DNA of 64,000 bases from Tetragenococcus halophilus subsp. flandriensis (GTDB lineage Bacteria > Bacillota > Bacilli > Lactobacillales > Enterococcaceae): NCBI RefSeq assembly GCF_030161475.1, contig NZ_BSUG01000013.1, forward strand, positions 1-64,000, written 5' to 3'. Position numbers and translations under genes: made by a program. Under the pieces are notes generated by a model. The model ran no database searches, was not told where the DNA came from, and saw only the letters and a list, made by a program, of their open reading frames with translations. Each line of letters opens with the position of its first letter. The first letter of the stretch is position 1. Below, piece by piece: positions 10,410-21,461 of this stretch.

Positions 10410-13400
10410 TTATTGGTTTTGGCTTTGTAATTGCGTCTGGTATCTTTCTTCACGTAAAGCTTTAATAAATGACTGTAATTCTTGTATCCAAACCATTTCT
10501 TGTGTTTGTGCAGGTATAGTCAGTTTAATTTGCATTTGTTCTTTTTCAACGCCCATTGTAGCTTTCAGCTTAGTCGAAGAAAGTGCAGAAAATAATTGTT
10601 CTACAGAAAACTTATTCGTACCAATTTTACTTAAACTAACTACCAAAGTTTGATCGACTTTAGTTATTTTCTCAACTAAAGCACGATCAGCGTTCATCTT
10701 CATTTCGCCTATTGATAATAAATGAGCGACTTCATCAGGAAATTCTCCAAAACGGTCCAGCAGATCATCTTGTAATTCATCAAGACTATCTGTACTGTCC
10801 AATTCACGTACACGTTTATAAATTTCAATTTTTTGTCTTTCATCAGCAATATAATCAGCAGGAATATATGCGTCAATTGCAAGATCGATTTCAGCTGCTG
10901 TTTTTTGCATTTGAGTATTTTTCCCTTGTTTTCTTGTCACAGCTTCTTCTAACATCTGCGTATACATATCAAAACCAACAGAGTTGATGAAGCCATGTTG
11001 CTGAGCCCCTAAAAGATTTCCAGCCCCGCGAATAGATAAATCACGCATAGCAATTTTAAAACCTGAACCTAATTCAGTAAAATCTTTGATCGCCTGTAGC
11101 CGTTTTTCACTTACTTCATTTAGTATCTTTTGTGGTTCATACATGAAATAAGCATAAGCCACTCGGTTCGTTCGTCCCACGCGTCCTCTTAATTGATAAA
11201 GCGTGGAAAGCCCCATATAATCCGCGTTTTCAACAAATAACGTATTGGCATTAGGAATATCTACCCCTGTTTCGATAATCGTAGTCGTGATTAACACATC
11301 ATATTGTCCATTGATAAAATCAAACAGCGTATTTTCCAATTGAATTTCTGTCATTTGACCATGAGCATACCCAATTCTAGCGTCAGGGACTAACTGATGT
11401 ATTTCATCAACTTTTCTTTCAATACTTTCAACCCGATTATACAAATAAAAGACTTGCCCACCCCGAGCGATTTCTCTTTGAATAGCCTCTCTGATAGCTC
11501 CTGGATTTGCTTCCATAACATAAGTTTGGATAGGATAACGGTTTTCTGGAGGTGTTTCAATGACCGATAAATCTCGTACCCCTAACATCGACATATGGAG
11601 TGTCCTTGGGATAGGTGTTGCTGTCAAAGTTAGCACATCAACTTGTGCTCTTAGTTGTTTCAACCGTTCTTTATGCTTCACGCCAAAGCGCTGTTCTTCA
11701 TCAATCACTAATAGACCTAGATCACTAAACTGAACATCCTTAGATAAAAGACGGTGTGTCCCTACAACAATATCAACTTGTCCCGTATTTAATTGTCTAA
11801 TCGTTTCGTCTTGCTGTTTTTTAGTACGGAAGCGACTTAATAATCCTACGTTTACTGGAAAACCTGCAAAACGATCGATCATCGTCTCATAGTGCTGTTG
11901 AGCCAATATAGTCGTTGGGACTAAAATAGCAACTTGCTTACTTTCCTTAATGGCTTTAAATGCCGCCCGCAATGCAACTTCTGTCTTACCAAAACCAACA
12001 TCGCCCACTAACAGGCGATCCATTGATTTTTCTTTTTCCATATCACGCTTAATTTCTTCGGCACTACGCAATTGGTCATCAGTCTCTGTATAAGCAAAAG
12101 CGTCTTCAAACTCTTTCTGGTAGGCATCATCGGGTGCAAAAGCGTAGCCTTTTTCAGCTTCTCTTTGGGCATATAATTGAATCAAATCGTCAGCAATATC
12201 TTCAATTTGGTTCGAAACTTTTTGCTTCGTTTTTTCCCAAGAGCTTCCACCTAATTTATTAATTTTAGGCGACGCATTTTCTGAAGCAACATATTTTTGT
12301 ATTAAGTTTAACTGTGACACAGGAATAAACAGCTTGTCATCATTTTGGTATAAAATCGTCATGTAGTCTTGATGTATACCATCAACTTCTAAGGTTTCAA
12401 TACCCAAATATTTACCAATCCCGTGATTTGCGTGAACAACATAATCACCAGGATTTAACTCATTGTAGCTTTTCAAGCGTTCAGCATTGGACAAGGTTTG
12501 CTTTTTCGCTCGTTTTTTCTTTACTTTTTGGAAGATCTCTTTTTCCGTTACTACTACAAGCTGGTCTTGCGGCAATTCAAAACCGCTCTGCAAACTCCCT
12601 TGTACGATTTGCGTACCTTGTAAAAGCAACTCATCTGGCTGTGTTTCCACTGCGTAAATTTCGTAGTCGCGAAAATCTTGCGCTAATTTTTGCGCACGTT
12701 GTTCATCGCTAACCAAAAACACAACCGTTTGATTTTGTTTCTCCCAACGATCCATTTCTGCTTTAAGAAGACCCATTTGACCAAAAAATTGTTGCATTGG
12801 TCGATATTGAAAGTTATGAATTGCTTCAAACCGGATATTTCCCATTCCCTTTTGAAATAAAGAGAAAAATGTCGCAGCAAACTTCGTTTGTTGAAAAATA
12901 GGTTGCAGCTTTTGTCCAAAAGTCTGTTCAGGGAATACACGTAATTCCTCTATTTTTTGTGTTTGCCACTCTGCCTCTTCTTGTTCAATCTGACGATTCG
13001 TTTCCAAAATACGAGCGTAATCATCAACAAAAAGAAGCGCATCATTTTGAAAATAAGATAATATACTCGTTTGCTCTGGATACAAAATATCCGCATACAT
13101 ACCGGCGACTTCTCCAGGAACACCTTGTTTCCAAGAAGCAATCAACTGACCAAAGTAATCATTTAAAAAGTCTTTATTCGTTTGCTCTGTAGTCACAGAC
13201 AAACGCTTATCCAGCAATTCCTGTACTTGTATACTCCCATTTTCCAAATCTTTTTTTGAAAAAATAAGTTCAGTCGTCGGCAAAATCGTAACTTCTTCCA
13301 AATTCTCCAAAGAACGTTGCGTTGCCACATCAAAATAACGAATCGAGTCAATTTCTACATCAAATAGCTCAATTCTTACAGGATGCGGTGTAGTCAAAGG

Positions 13401-13943
13401 ATAAATATCTAAAATACTGCCACGAATACTAAATTCACCTGGTTTTGCGATCATTGATTCTCGTTGATAGCCCATCAAAACAAGTTGTTGTGCTAGTTGT
13501 TGCCAATTAATTTCTGAGCCAATCTGCCAATGAAAACGATAGCTTTCCCATAACTTTGGTGTAGGCAAATATTTACGCAAAGCAGCTGCAGGTAATATGT
13601 AAATGCCTGTTTTATTCGCCACAAGTGCATTTAGTGTCGTCACTCGCTGTGCCCTTGTCTCTGGTGATGAAAAAGCCATTTCAGCTGAAAGGACTTCATC
13701 TACCGGAAATATATAGACGTCTTCTGTTACTTGCATCAAATCTTCTGCTAATTGGTTAGCATAGTAAAGGTTAGGTGAAGCAACGATGATTTGTTGCTTA
13801 AATTTACGATAAGCACTAGCAATAGCTAATGTTTTCGCCGAACTTGCTAGTCCGGTGAGCAATTGTCGCTGACGATGCTCTTTGATTGCTTGATGCCAAT
13901 CTTTAACGAGCGGCATTTGAGTGACTAATTCAATTAAATCCAT
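10410..13943 (-). CDS. mfd: Transcription-repair coupling factor Mfd
   Basis: Mfd removes RNA polymerase stalled at DNA lesions and recruits UvrA. The 1177-residue length is typical. Seen in order: UvrB-like N-terminal module, an RNA-polymerase-interacting CarD-like region (LNPGDYVVHANHGIGKYLGI, about 505-525), the helicase motor with Walker A GDVGFGKTE (about 647-655) and DEEQRFGV (about 747), and the C-terminal TRCF domain. Follows pth by 35 bases, likely one operon. Confidence 0.97.
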   Translation of the reverse strand: MDLIELVTQMPLVKDWHQAIKEHRQRQLLTGLASSAKTLAIASAYRKFKQQIIVASPNLYYANQLAEDLMQVTEDVYIFPVDEVLSAEMAFSSPETRAQRVTTLNALVANKTGIYILPAAALRKYLPTPKLWESYRFHWQIGSEINWQQLAQQLVLMGYQRESMIAKPGEFSIRGSILDIYPLTTPHPVRIELFDVEIDSIRYFDVATQRSLENLEEVTILPTTELIFSKKDLENGSIQVQELLDKRLSVTTEQTNKDFLNDYFGQLIASWKQGVPGEVAGMYADILYPEQTSILSYFQNDALLFVDDYARILETNRQIEQEEAEWQTQKIEELRVFPEQTFGQKLQPIFQQTKFAATFFSLFQKGMGNIRFEAIHNFQYRPMQQFFGQMGLLKAEMDRWEKQNQTVVFLVSDEQRAQKLAQDFRDYEIYAVETQPDELLLQGTQIVQGSLQSGFELPQDQLVVVTEKEIFQKVKKKRAKKQTLSNAERLKSYNELNPGDYVVHANHGIGKYLGIETLEVDGIHQDYMTILYQNDDKLFIPVSQLNLIQKYVASENASPKINKLGGSSWEKTKQKVSNQIEDIADDLIQLYAQREAEKGYAFAPDDAYQKEFEDAFAYTETDDQLRSAEEIKRDMEKEKSMDRLLVGDVGFGKTEVALRAAFKAIKESKQVAILVPTTILAQQHYETMIDRFAGFPVNVGLLSRFRTKKQQDETIRQLNTGQVDIVVGTHRLLSKDVQFSDLGLLVIDEEQRFGVKHKERLKQLRAQVDVLTLTATPIPRTLHMSMLGVRDLSVIETPPENRYPIQTYVMEANPGAIREAIQREIARGGQVFYLYNRVESIERKVDEIHQLVPDARIGYAHGQMTEIQLENTLFDFINGQYDVLITTTIIETGVDIPNANTLFVENADYMGLSTLYQLRGRVGRTNRVAYAYFMYEPQKILNEVSEKRLQAIKDFTELGSGFKIAMRDLSIRGAGNLLGAQQHGFINSVGFDMYTQMLEEAVTRKQGKNTQMQKTAAEIDLAIDAYIPADYIADERQKIEIYKRVRELDSTDSLDELQDDLLDRFGEFPDEVAHLLSIGEMKMNADRALVEKITKVDQTLVVSLSKIGTNKFSVEQLFSALSSTKLKATMGVEKEQMQIKLTIPAQTQEMVWIQELQSFIKALREERYQTQLQSQNQ

Positions 13944-13978
13944 AAGTTCCCTTTACTCCTTTTATCCCTAGTTCTCAT

Positions 13979-14539
13979 TTAATTAAAGCGATTCATCGCC
14001 TGAGTAAAATTATTCGTTTCGATAAAATAATCTATTGCTTCTTTCGCTTTATCAATACTTTCAGTCATGACCGCTTGTTGTTGTTTATTAAACGGCTGTA
14101 AAACATGGTTAACGACTGTGGTGTGTTCTTGTGGATGACCTATCCCTATTTTCAAACGGCCAAATTCATTCGATCCTAAATGCGAAATAATGCTTTTTAT
14201 ACCATTATGACCGCCAGCGCTTCCTTTTTGTCGTAAGCGAATTTTTCCTACCGTCAAATCTAAATCATCATGAACTACCACAAGTTCTTCTTTATAGATA
14301 CCAAAATAGGTCATCAAAGGTCCTACCGCCCTTCCTGAATCATTCATATATGTCTGTGGTTTAACGAGCAAGATCTTTTCACCGTTCACAAAAAAATCAG
14401 CTACTTCTGCTTCAAAAGAATTTTTCTTAAAAGCAGCATCATGCTTTTTTGCTAAACCTTCCACTGTCATAAAGCCGACATTATGTTTTGTGTTTTCGTA
14501 TTTTTTTCCTGGATTTCCCAGTCCTACAATCACTTTCAT
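13979..14539 (-). CDS. pth: Peptidyl-tRNA hydrolase
   Basis: Releases peptides from prematurely dissociated peptidyl-tRNA. The N-terminal signature VGLGNPGKKYENTKHNVGF with the catalytic histidine near residue 20 is intact, as is the central segment GSAGGHNGIKSI. Length 186 is normal. GGAG precedes the ATG. First gene of the leftward block pth-mfd; divergent from ldh. Confidence 0.96.
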   Translation of the reverse strand: MKVIVGLGNPGKKYENTKHNVGFMTVEGLAKKHDAAFKKNSFEAEVADFFVNGEKILLVKPQTYMNDSGRAVGPLMTYFGIYKEELVVVHDDLDLTVGKIRLRQKGSAGGHNGIKSIISHLGSNEFGRLKIGIGHPQEHTTVVNHVLQPFNKQQQAVMTESIDKAKEAIDYFIETNNFTQAMNRFN

Positions 14540-15840
<1,301 letters not shown>

Positions 15841-15873
15841 TTTTCATTCTTTTAACAAACAATCCATCTCATC

Positions 15874-15907
15874 GGGAACGGCTCTATTTCGAGCCGTTCC
15901 CTTTTTT
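15874..15907 (+). terminator. Terminator of ldh
   Basis: A perfect 11-base stem, GGGAACGGCTC and GAGCCGTTCCC, with a 6-base loop and a run of six T. It is the most regular terminator in the window. Confidence 0.95.
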
Positions 15908-15914
15908 GCTGTGA

Positions 15915-16000
15915 ATCACTACGATTTAGCGACTAAGAGGAGCGAAGAGTAGTTGATGAACAGTACTAGGGCGAGCAAAAGCGAGGCGTAGTATCCTTAC
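15915..16000. repeat. GC-richer structured element after ldh, possible intergenic repeat
   Basis: A stretch with clearly different base composition from the AT-rich surroundings, containing purine-rich motifs (GAGGAGCGAAGAG, GGCGAGCAAAAGCGAGG) enclosed by the inverted repeat ACTACG (15918-15923) / CGTAGT (15987-15992). No open frame runs through it. It has the look of a dispersed intergenic repeat or a small structured RNA, but there is no second copy in this window. Confidence 0.35.
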
Positions 16001-16107
16001 TTTAAGTATTAAATTATTATTAGTTAATAAGAATTGGTTCGATTTTTCTTACAAATATGCTATGGTATGAAAAAGAATTTATTTAGTTTAAGGAGCTGAC
16101 AAACTGC

Positions 16108-17511
16108 ATGTCACGTTTAGATAAACGTTCGAAGATGAAAAAGTCGACCCGTACGATTCTCATTGGTTTACTTGTAGTATTCATTGTGGCAATTGGGGGG
16201 TATGCTTATCGTAGTATGCATTATTCCGACCACTTTTTACCTGATACCTTCATTAATGGCACAAAAGTAAGTAATTTAACGGCCCAACAGGCCAATGATG
16301 TATTACATGAACGCTATGATGCCCAAGAATTTACAATAGAACAAGATGGCAAAGAATGGAAAACACTGAAAAAAGTCGATTTAGGACTAGAAACGGATTT
16401 TTCTGATGAGCTAGAATCCATGATCAATAAGCAAAACAACTGGCAGTGGGGCCTTTCTTCTTTATCAACTAACAAACAAAAATTATCTCTTAATACAGCC
16501 GCCTTTGATAAACAAACACTTAACCAGCAAACAAAATCAATTGAACAAGAATTGGCTGCGGTCAATGAGAACCGAACACAAACTGAAAATGCTAAAATTG
16601 ATAAAGACGACGACGGTTTTGTCATCGAGCCGGAAAAACAAGGAGATGAGATCGATAGCAAACAAGCTAGCGAAAATTTCCAAAAAGATGTTTTAGAAGG
16701 TAAAAACGAGCTAGAATTAAACAGCTATCAAAAAGAACCTGATGTCACTTCAGATGACGAAGATTTAAACAAAGAACTCGATCAGTTAAACAGTGTAGCT
16801 CAAATAAAGGGTAGCTATAAAATTAACGGGGAAGATGTTGAAATTCCACAAGAAAAAATTATGGATTGGGTTGAATACAACGACGAAGACGGAAAAGTTG
16901 ATGTAAACCAAGAAAGAGTTCAAGAATATGTGGAAGAATTAGGCGATAAGTACAATACAAGCGAAAATGATACAAAATTTGATAGTACAAAACAAGATGA
17001 AGTAACCGTCAAACCGGGAACTTTAAGTTGGACAATTGCTACAGACCAAGAAACAGAAGCATTAAGTGAAAATGTCTTAGCAGGCGAAGATTTTGAACGC
17101 TCCCCTATTGTTGAAGGTAGTGCTGATCCAAGTGAACCTTTGGTTGATGATACTTATGTAGAGGTTGACTTAAAGAATCAACATATGTGGTACTATAAAG
17201 ATGGGGAAACTGTTTTAGATACAGATATCGTTTCTGGGAAACCAAAAACAAAAACACCAACTGGCGTGTTTTATGTTTGGAATAAAGAAAAAGATGCCAC
17301 TTTAACAGGGGAAGATTATGAATCTCCCGTTGATTTTTGGTTACCTATCGATTGGACAGGCGTCGGTATTCATGATGCAGACTGGCAGCCAACTTTTGGC
17401 GGGGACCGCTGGAAAGAAGGCGGCTCTCATGGTTGTATCAATACACCACCTGATGTGATGAAAAAATTATTTAATGACATCGATGTAGGTACACCTGTAG
17501 TAGTTATTTAA
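16108..17511 (+). CDS. L,D-transpeptidase with YkuD domain
   Basis: A secreted or membrane-anchored cell-wall enzyme that forms L,D-cross-links or attaches stem peptides. One membrane segment (about 15-33) follows a basic N-terminus. The middle (about 60-330) is a very acidic putative peptidoglycan-binding region (PG_binding_4 type), and the C-terminal YkuD domain has the catalytic signature GGSHGCINTPP (cysteine about 444) and the upstream IHDADW histidine. The start has AAGGAG 12 bases upstream; ATG at 16135 is an alternative. L,D-transpeptidation can confer beta-lactam tolerance in enterococci. Ends in a convergent terminator. Confidence 0.9.
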   Translation: MSRLDKRSKMKKSTRTILIGLLVVFIVAIGGYAYRSMHYSDHFLPDTFINGTKVSNLTAQQANDVLHERYDAQEFTIEQDGKEWKTLKKVDLGLETDFSDELESMINKQNNWQWGLSSLSTNKQKLSLNTAAFDKQTLNQQTKSIEQELAAVNENRTQTENAKIDKDDDGFVIEPEKQGDEIDSKQASENFQKDVLEGKNELELNSYQKEPDVTSDDEDLNKELDQLNSVAQIKGSYKINGEDVEIPQEKIMDWVEYNDEDGKVDVNQERVQEYVEELGDKYNTSENDTKFDSTKQDEVTVKPGTLSWTIATDQETEALSENVLAGEDFERSPIVEGSADPSEPLVDDTYVEVDLKNQHMWYYKDGETVLDTDIVSGKPKTKTPTGVFYVWNKEKDATLTGEDYESPVDFWLPIDWTGVGIHDADWQPTFGGDRWKEGGSHGCINTPPDVMKKLFNDIDVGTPVVVI

Positions 17512-17521
17512 AAAAAAGCAT

Positions 17522-17556
17522 AAAAAAAAGAGAGGCAAAAAACCTCTCTTTTTTTA
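17522..17556. terminator. Bidirectional terminator between L,D-transpeptidase and yebC
   Basis: AAAAAAAGAGAGG and its exact complement CCTCTCTTTTTTT flank a 7-base loop. With A-run and T-run on the two sides it serves both convergent genes; it overlaps the last codon of yebC. Confidence 0.9.
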
Positions 17557-18276
17557 TACTTCAATAGAAGTGTAAACTTCTGAAACATCGTCATCTTCAT
17601 CTAATTTGTCCAGTAAATGCTCAAATTGCTCTTTTTTCTTATCTTCTAATAAAACAGTTGTCTGTGGCACCATTGTTAACTCTGCTTGTGCCAAGTTAAA
17701 TTCTTTTTCCAAAAAGTCCCGTACTTCAGTAAAATCTTCCGGAGCCGTATAAATCTCAAACACTTCAGAAGAAGTGAGTAGGTCCTCCCCACCTGCTTCT
17801 AAAACTTTTTCTAGCATGTCGTCTTCACTTACATCTAAGTTATCTCTTTCAATGGCAATATAGCCCTTACGATCAAACATATAACTTACTGAGCCTGTTT
17901 CACCTAAACTACCACCATTACGATCAAAAGCAACTCTTACATCCGTTGCCGTACGATTACGATTATCTGTTAAAGTTTCAACTAAAATCGCAACGCCGCC
18001 TGGGCCATAACCTTCATAAGTTACTTCCTCGTAATTAGCCCCATCTGTACTGCTAGTTGCCTTTTTGATCGCACGCTCCACATTATCATTGGGCATGTTC
18101 GCGGATTTAGCCTTATCCATTACCATTCGTAAAGATGAATTTGTATCTGGATCAGGTCCACCATTTCTAGCAGCCATATATATTTCACGAGATATTTTTT
18201 GAAAGATTTTTCCTTTTTTAGCATCTTGTGCATTTTTTCTGCCTTGAATATTATTCCATTTACTATGTCCTGACAA
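17554..18276 (-). CDS. YebC/PmpR family regulatory protein
   Basis: A 240-residue member of the YebC/TACO1 family ([28 protein letters not shown]). These proteins have been described as DNA-binding regulators and, more recently, as factors that help ribosomes through difficult peptide sequences; which applies here is unknown. The start is TTG (18276), preceded by AAGGAGGAG, and gives the canonical N-terminus. It is monocistronic, ending in the shared terminator. Confidence 0.93.
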   Translation of the reverse strand: MSGHSKWNNIQGRKNAQDAKKGKIFQKISREIYMAARNGGPDPDTNSSLRMVMDKAKSANMPNDNVERAIKKATSSTDGANYEEVTYEGYGPGGVAILVETLTDNRNRTATDVRVAFDRNGGSLGETGSVSYMFDRKGYIAIERDNLDVSEDDMLEKVLEAGGEDLLTSSEVFEIYTAPEDFTEVRDFLEKEFNLAQAELTMVPQTTVLLEDKKKEQFEHLLDKLDEDDDVSEVYTSIEV

Positions 18277-18363
18277 AAAGATCTCCTCCTTGTAAAAAAT
18301 TGGTTAGACATGTGCAAGCCAACTTTTGTATCCTTATATATTATAACTGTTTTACCCCTGTTT

Positions 18364-18870
18364 TTACAAGACACGCCTCTTCTTTAGCTTCAGTACTAGC
18401 CAGCATAATAAAACAGCAGTTAAAGCGCCCAAAGAATCCAGCATTACATCTTGAAATAGTGGGGTTCGATCTTGTGTTAACATCTGATGAAACTCATCGA
18501 TTCCCGCATAACCTGTAGCCGATAGCCAACTAAAAAAAGCAGCAAATCCAACAACTTTTAATTTGGGTAATAGACTTAAGAAAAAACTGCCAGCTAAAAG
18601 AAAGTAAGTTACAAAATGAGCTAACTTACGCATAAAAAATTCCACAAAAGAAAAATAACCCTTTTCTTCGATACTTACTACATCATCTGCATACTTAAAT
18701 GAAATATTATTCAATTGATCCTTAAAGGGCTCGTTTTTTAAAACACCTTCTAATAGAGAAATTTGTGATTGTGTTTCATAAGTTTGTGACGAGCTATAAA
18801 ATAAGATCGCCATGATTAATAACGCAAGTATAAAATACAAATTCCCATTTTTCCTAGATTTTTTTAACAT
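18364..18870 (-). CDS. VanZ-like membrane protein
   Basis: A 168-residue protein with about four membrane segments and the VanZ-family pattern of conserved polar residues (HF.TYF, GIDEFHQMLTQDRTPLFQDVMLDSLGA). VanZ gives low-level teicoplanin resistance in Enterococcus, but most chromosomal relatives have no known function. A GGGGGA ribosome site precedes the ATG. No van genes lie nearby, so resistance is not implied. Confidence 0.85.
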   Translation of the reverse strand: MLKKSRKNGNLYFILALLIMAILFYSSSQTYETQSQISLLEGVLKNEPFKDQLNNISFKYADDVVSIEEKGYFSFVEFFMRKLAHFVTYFLLAGSFFLSLLPKLKVVGFAAFFSWLSATGYAGIDEFHQMLTQDRTPLFQDVMLDSLGALTAVLLCWLVLKLKKRRVL

Positions 18871-18991
18871 CTGCTTTCCCCCAATGTCTTATCATAGCAC
18901 CTTATGGGTAATTAAAAAACTTTTTTTGTAAATTTTTTTAATCTAGGAAAATTAGTTGACTTTTAGACACAGCTTATGGACAAAAAACAGT

Positions 18992-19032
18992 AAAAAAAAG
19001 ACGCTGCTATTGAAAAAACAATAACAGCGTTT
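18992..19032 (-). terminator. Terminator of the aldehyde dehydrogenase gene
   Basis: On the minus strand ACGCTGTTATTG pairs with CAATAGCAGCGT across a short T loop and is followed by a run of seven or more T. Confidence 0.9.
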
Positions 19033-19042
19033 AGTAATTATT

Positions 19043-20467
19043 CTATTCAGGATTGCTGCTTGCAACTAACCCACCAGCGAGATTGTTCATATCCGGTTTA
19101 TCCGCCTTTACGATTAATTTTTCATTAACAAAAGCCATTTGTCCAAGGCGACTCATCTCTCTGCCGTAACCAGAACGTTTCACACCACCAAATGGTAATT
19201 CAGGTAAAGAGTATCTGAAATTGTTAACAAAAACCATGCCTGTTTCAATTTGTGAGGCAACTTCGGCACCGTGCTCACTATCACCAGCAAACACAACGCC
19301 TCCCAAACCATAGGAAGAATCATTTGCCAATTCAATAGCTTCTTGTTCAGTTGAGACTTTATAAACAACCCCAATTGGGCCAAACATCTCTGTTGTATGG
19401 GCAGGGTTGTCTCGATCAACATTGGTTAAAATCGTTGGCATAAAAAATTGTCCTGGCAAATCAATAGGTTCATTACCATAAACGACCTTAGCACCTGCTT
19501 TTACAGCTTCATCGACTTGTTTTTGCAAATCTTCTTTTGCTTTTTTAGTATTCATTGGTGCTAGTGTAGTATTTGGATCTAATGGATCTCCTGCTTTTAC
19601 TTTACTAAAGTTTTCTTTTAAGCGTTCAACGAATTCATCGTACACATCTGCCATTACAATAAAACGTTTTGAAGATGTACATTCTTGTCCAGTATTGTAT
19701 AAACGTGAACGCCAAGCAATATCTGCAACATCATCCATATCAGCATCATCTAACACAACAAATGGATCCATACCTCCAAGTTCCATAGTTGTTTTTTTCA
19801 AGCTTTTACCTGCTGCACTAGCTACAGCTTCCCCACCACGTTCTGAACCTGTCAAAGCAGCGCCTTGCACGCGTGGATCTTCAATAGCTGCAGTTACTTG
19901 ATCATAAGTCAAAAACAAGTTAGTAAGAGAACCCTTAGGAGCGCCTGCTTCAAGAATAATATCTGCCATCATTTGGGCAGAAGTCGGTGTATTAGAAGCA
20001 TGTTTTAAAATCATAGGATTTCCTACCATAAAATTAGGCGCAAATACTCGCATAATTTGATAATAAGGGAAGTTCCATGGTTCCACCATCATCAAAACAC
20101 CTGTAGCATGATGCTGAATTTCAGCTGTTCCTGTGGCAGTTGTTTCGATTTCTTCAGGTTTTAACATTTCTTCTCCGTGGTCTGCAAACCAGTCGGCAAT
20201 CACTGCGCACAACTCTACCTCACCTTGTGATTCAGTCAGTAATTTTCCCATATCGATGGTACAAGCGCGCGCTAATTCATCTGCTTTTTCTCTTATCTTA
20301 GATGCAATATTGTGTAAAATTTCTCCACGTTCTTTTACCGGTTGTTTTTTAAATTCTTCATATAAATTTTGTCCTGTTTTTAAAGCTTCTTCTAACTGTT
20401 GATCTGTAGCATTAGGGTATTCTTTTACTAATTCATTTGTATATGGATTTACTGTTTGGTATGCCAA
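19043..20467 (-). CDS. NAD(P)-dependent succinate-semialdehyde/aldehyde dehydrogenase
   Basis: A 474-residue cytoplasmic aldehyde dehydrogenase oxidising an aldehyde to its acid. The catalytic cysteine lies in GQECTSSKRF (about 262) and the glutamate in ELGGMDPF. Overall it resembles the GabD/succinate-semialdehyde group, but the substrate is not fixed by sequence. The start is TTG (20467), with AAGGAGG 7 bases upstream. It stands alone; no GABA genes are nearby. Confidence 0.88.
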   Translation of the reverse strand: MAYQTVNPYTNELVKEYPNATDQQLEEALKTGQNLYEEFKKQPVKERGEILHNIASKIREKADELARACTIDMGKLLTESQGEVELCAVIADWFADHGEEMLKPEEIETTATGTAEIQHHATGVLMMVEPWNFPYYQIMRVFAPNFMVGNPMILKHASNTPTSAQMMADIILEAGAPKGSLTNLFLTYDQVTAAIEDPRVQGAALTGSERGGEAVASAAGKSLKKTTMELGGMDPFVVLDDADMDDVADIAWRSRLYNTGQECTSSKRFIVMADVYDEFVERLKENFSKVKAGDPLDPNTTLAPMNTKKAKEDLQKQVDEAVKAGAKVVYGNEPIDLPGQFFMPTILTNVDRDNPAHTTEMFGPIGVVYKVSTEQEAIELANDSSYGLGGVVFAGDSEHGAEVASQIETGMVFVNNFRYSLPELPFGGVKRSGYGREMSRLGQMAFVNEKLIVKADKPDMNNLAGGLVASSNPE

Positions 20468-20863
20468 TCCAATACCTCCTTGATATTTTTACAAACCGTT
20501 TCTACAACAAACTCATTTCCTTGCGACAACTAAAACAACTTACCGAATACTCCCAGCAAAAACAAACGCTTACAATTTTACTGGCTATTAAGAGCCTACA
20601 TTTACCAAGTCCGACTAAAAAAAGTAATCGCTATCATAATTAGACCTATTTTTCAATTTTTACCAATTTGAATAAAAGGCTATTATTACATAGCTTATAA
20701 CAAGCAAAATACGAAAAGAATCTTAACTAGACCTTTCCGTCATTTCCACTACTACAAAGATAACATAAAATACATCCATTTTGAAAAAAATAGCTTCATT
20801 AATTTCCGTTAAATAACACATTACCTTTTAAATAATATATATTTCTTATCTATACTTTTAATA
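20468..20863. other. AT-rich intergenic region upstream of the aldehyde dehydrogenase gene
   Basis: About 400 bases with no credible gene. The part next to the dehydrogenase start contains a small palindrome AAACGGTTT (minus strand, near 20493-20501) that weakly resembles a cre core. I saw no repeats or RNA genes in the remainder. Confidence 0.4.
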
Positions 20864-20899
20864 AATCGGGGCTCAACTCTTGAAAGTTAAGCCCCGATT
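20864..20899 (-). terminator. Terminator of the drug-exporter operon
   Basis: AATCGGGGCTCAACT and AGTTAAGCCCCGATT form a 15-base stem with one mismatch. It lies downstream of the DUF4811 gene; the T-run after it is weak, so termination may rely on the GC-rich stem. Confidence 0.75.
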
Positions 20900-20963
20900 A
20901 AAAAACAAATATTAAAATCAATATCTTTTCTTTTTAGTTTTATTTTTTAAGATACATAGATCA

Positions 20964-21461
20964 TTATGCGCTTATCACTTGCCAATCAGAAGGTAAATCA
21001 AACTGGTTATCTTGTCGAATAAACTCATGATTATTTCCGGCCATAGCAAACAAGGCTTGATAAAAATCATTCTTATAAACCCATTCTGTTGTTTTTATGG
21101 TAAGTTGCGCTTGGTCCGCATCTTGATTTATATGATTTTTAACATCTTGACTAGCTGTGGACTTTGGTTCATCCATCTTTTCTGTTTGATATAAATAAAC
21201 TTTTTCTGTTCCTTCCCCTAAAGGCTTATATAATAAAGCGTCTGTCTCTTGCCCTTTGACAGAAGATACTAAATTAAGCGTTTGGGTGCTAGTTTCTTGG
21301 GCCATACCAAAATGTTGATTGAAATTGGCTACGATCAAACCAATGCTTAGAATAAAAAGAAAAGCAAATACAAAAGAAAGGCTCTGTTGCCACTTTTTTT
21401 GCGCTAAAATAAAGAAAAAGGCTGTTGCTGCTGCACTTAAAATAAGAATGATAAAAATCAT
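20964..21461 (-). CDS. DUF4811-type membrane protein, partner of the MFS exporter
   Basis: A 165-residue protein with two N-terminal membrane segments (about 1-17 and 27-48) and a soluble C-terminal part. I recognise it as the small protein often encoded just after EmrB/QacA-type exporters in lactobacilli and enterococci (DUF4811); its function is unknown. Its ATG overlaps the exporter stop (ATGA), so the two are translationally coupled. Confidence 0.8.
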   Translation of the reverse strand: MIFIILILSAAATAFFFILAQKKWQQSLSFVFAFLFILSIGLIVANFNQHFGMAQETSTQTLNLVSSVKGQETDALLYKPLGEGTEKVYLYQTEKMDEPKSTASQDVKNHINQDADQAQLTIKTTEWVYKNDFYQALFAMAGNNHEFIRQDNQFDLPSDWQVISA

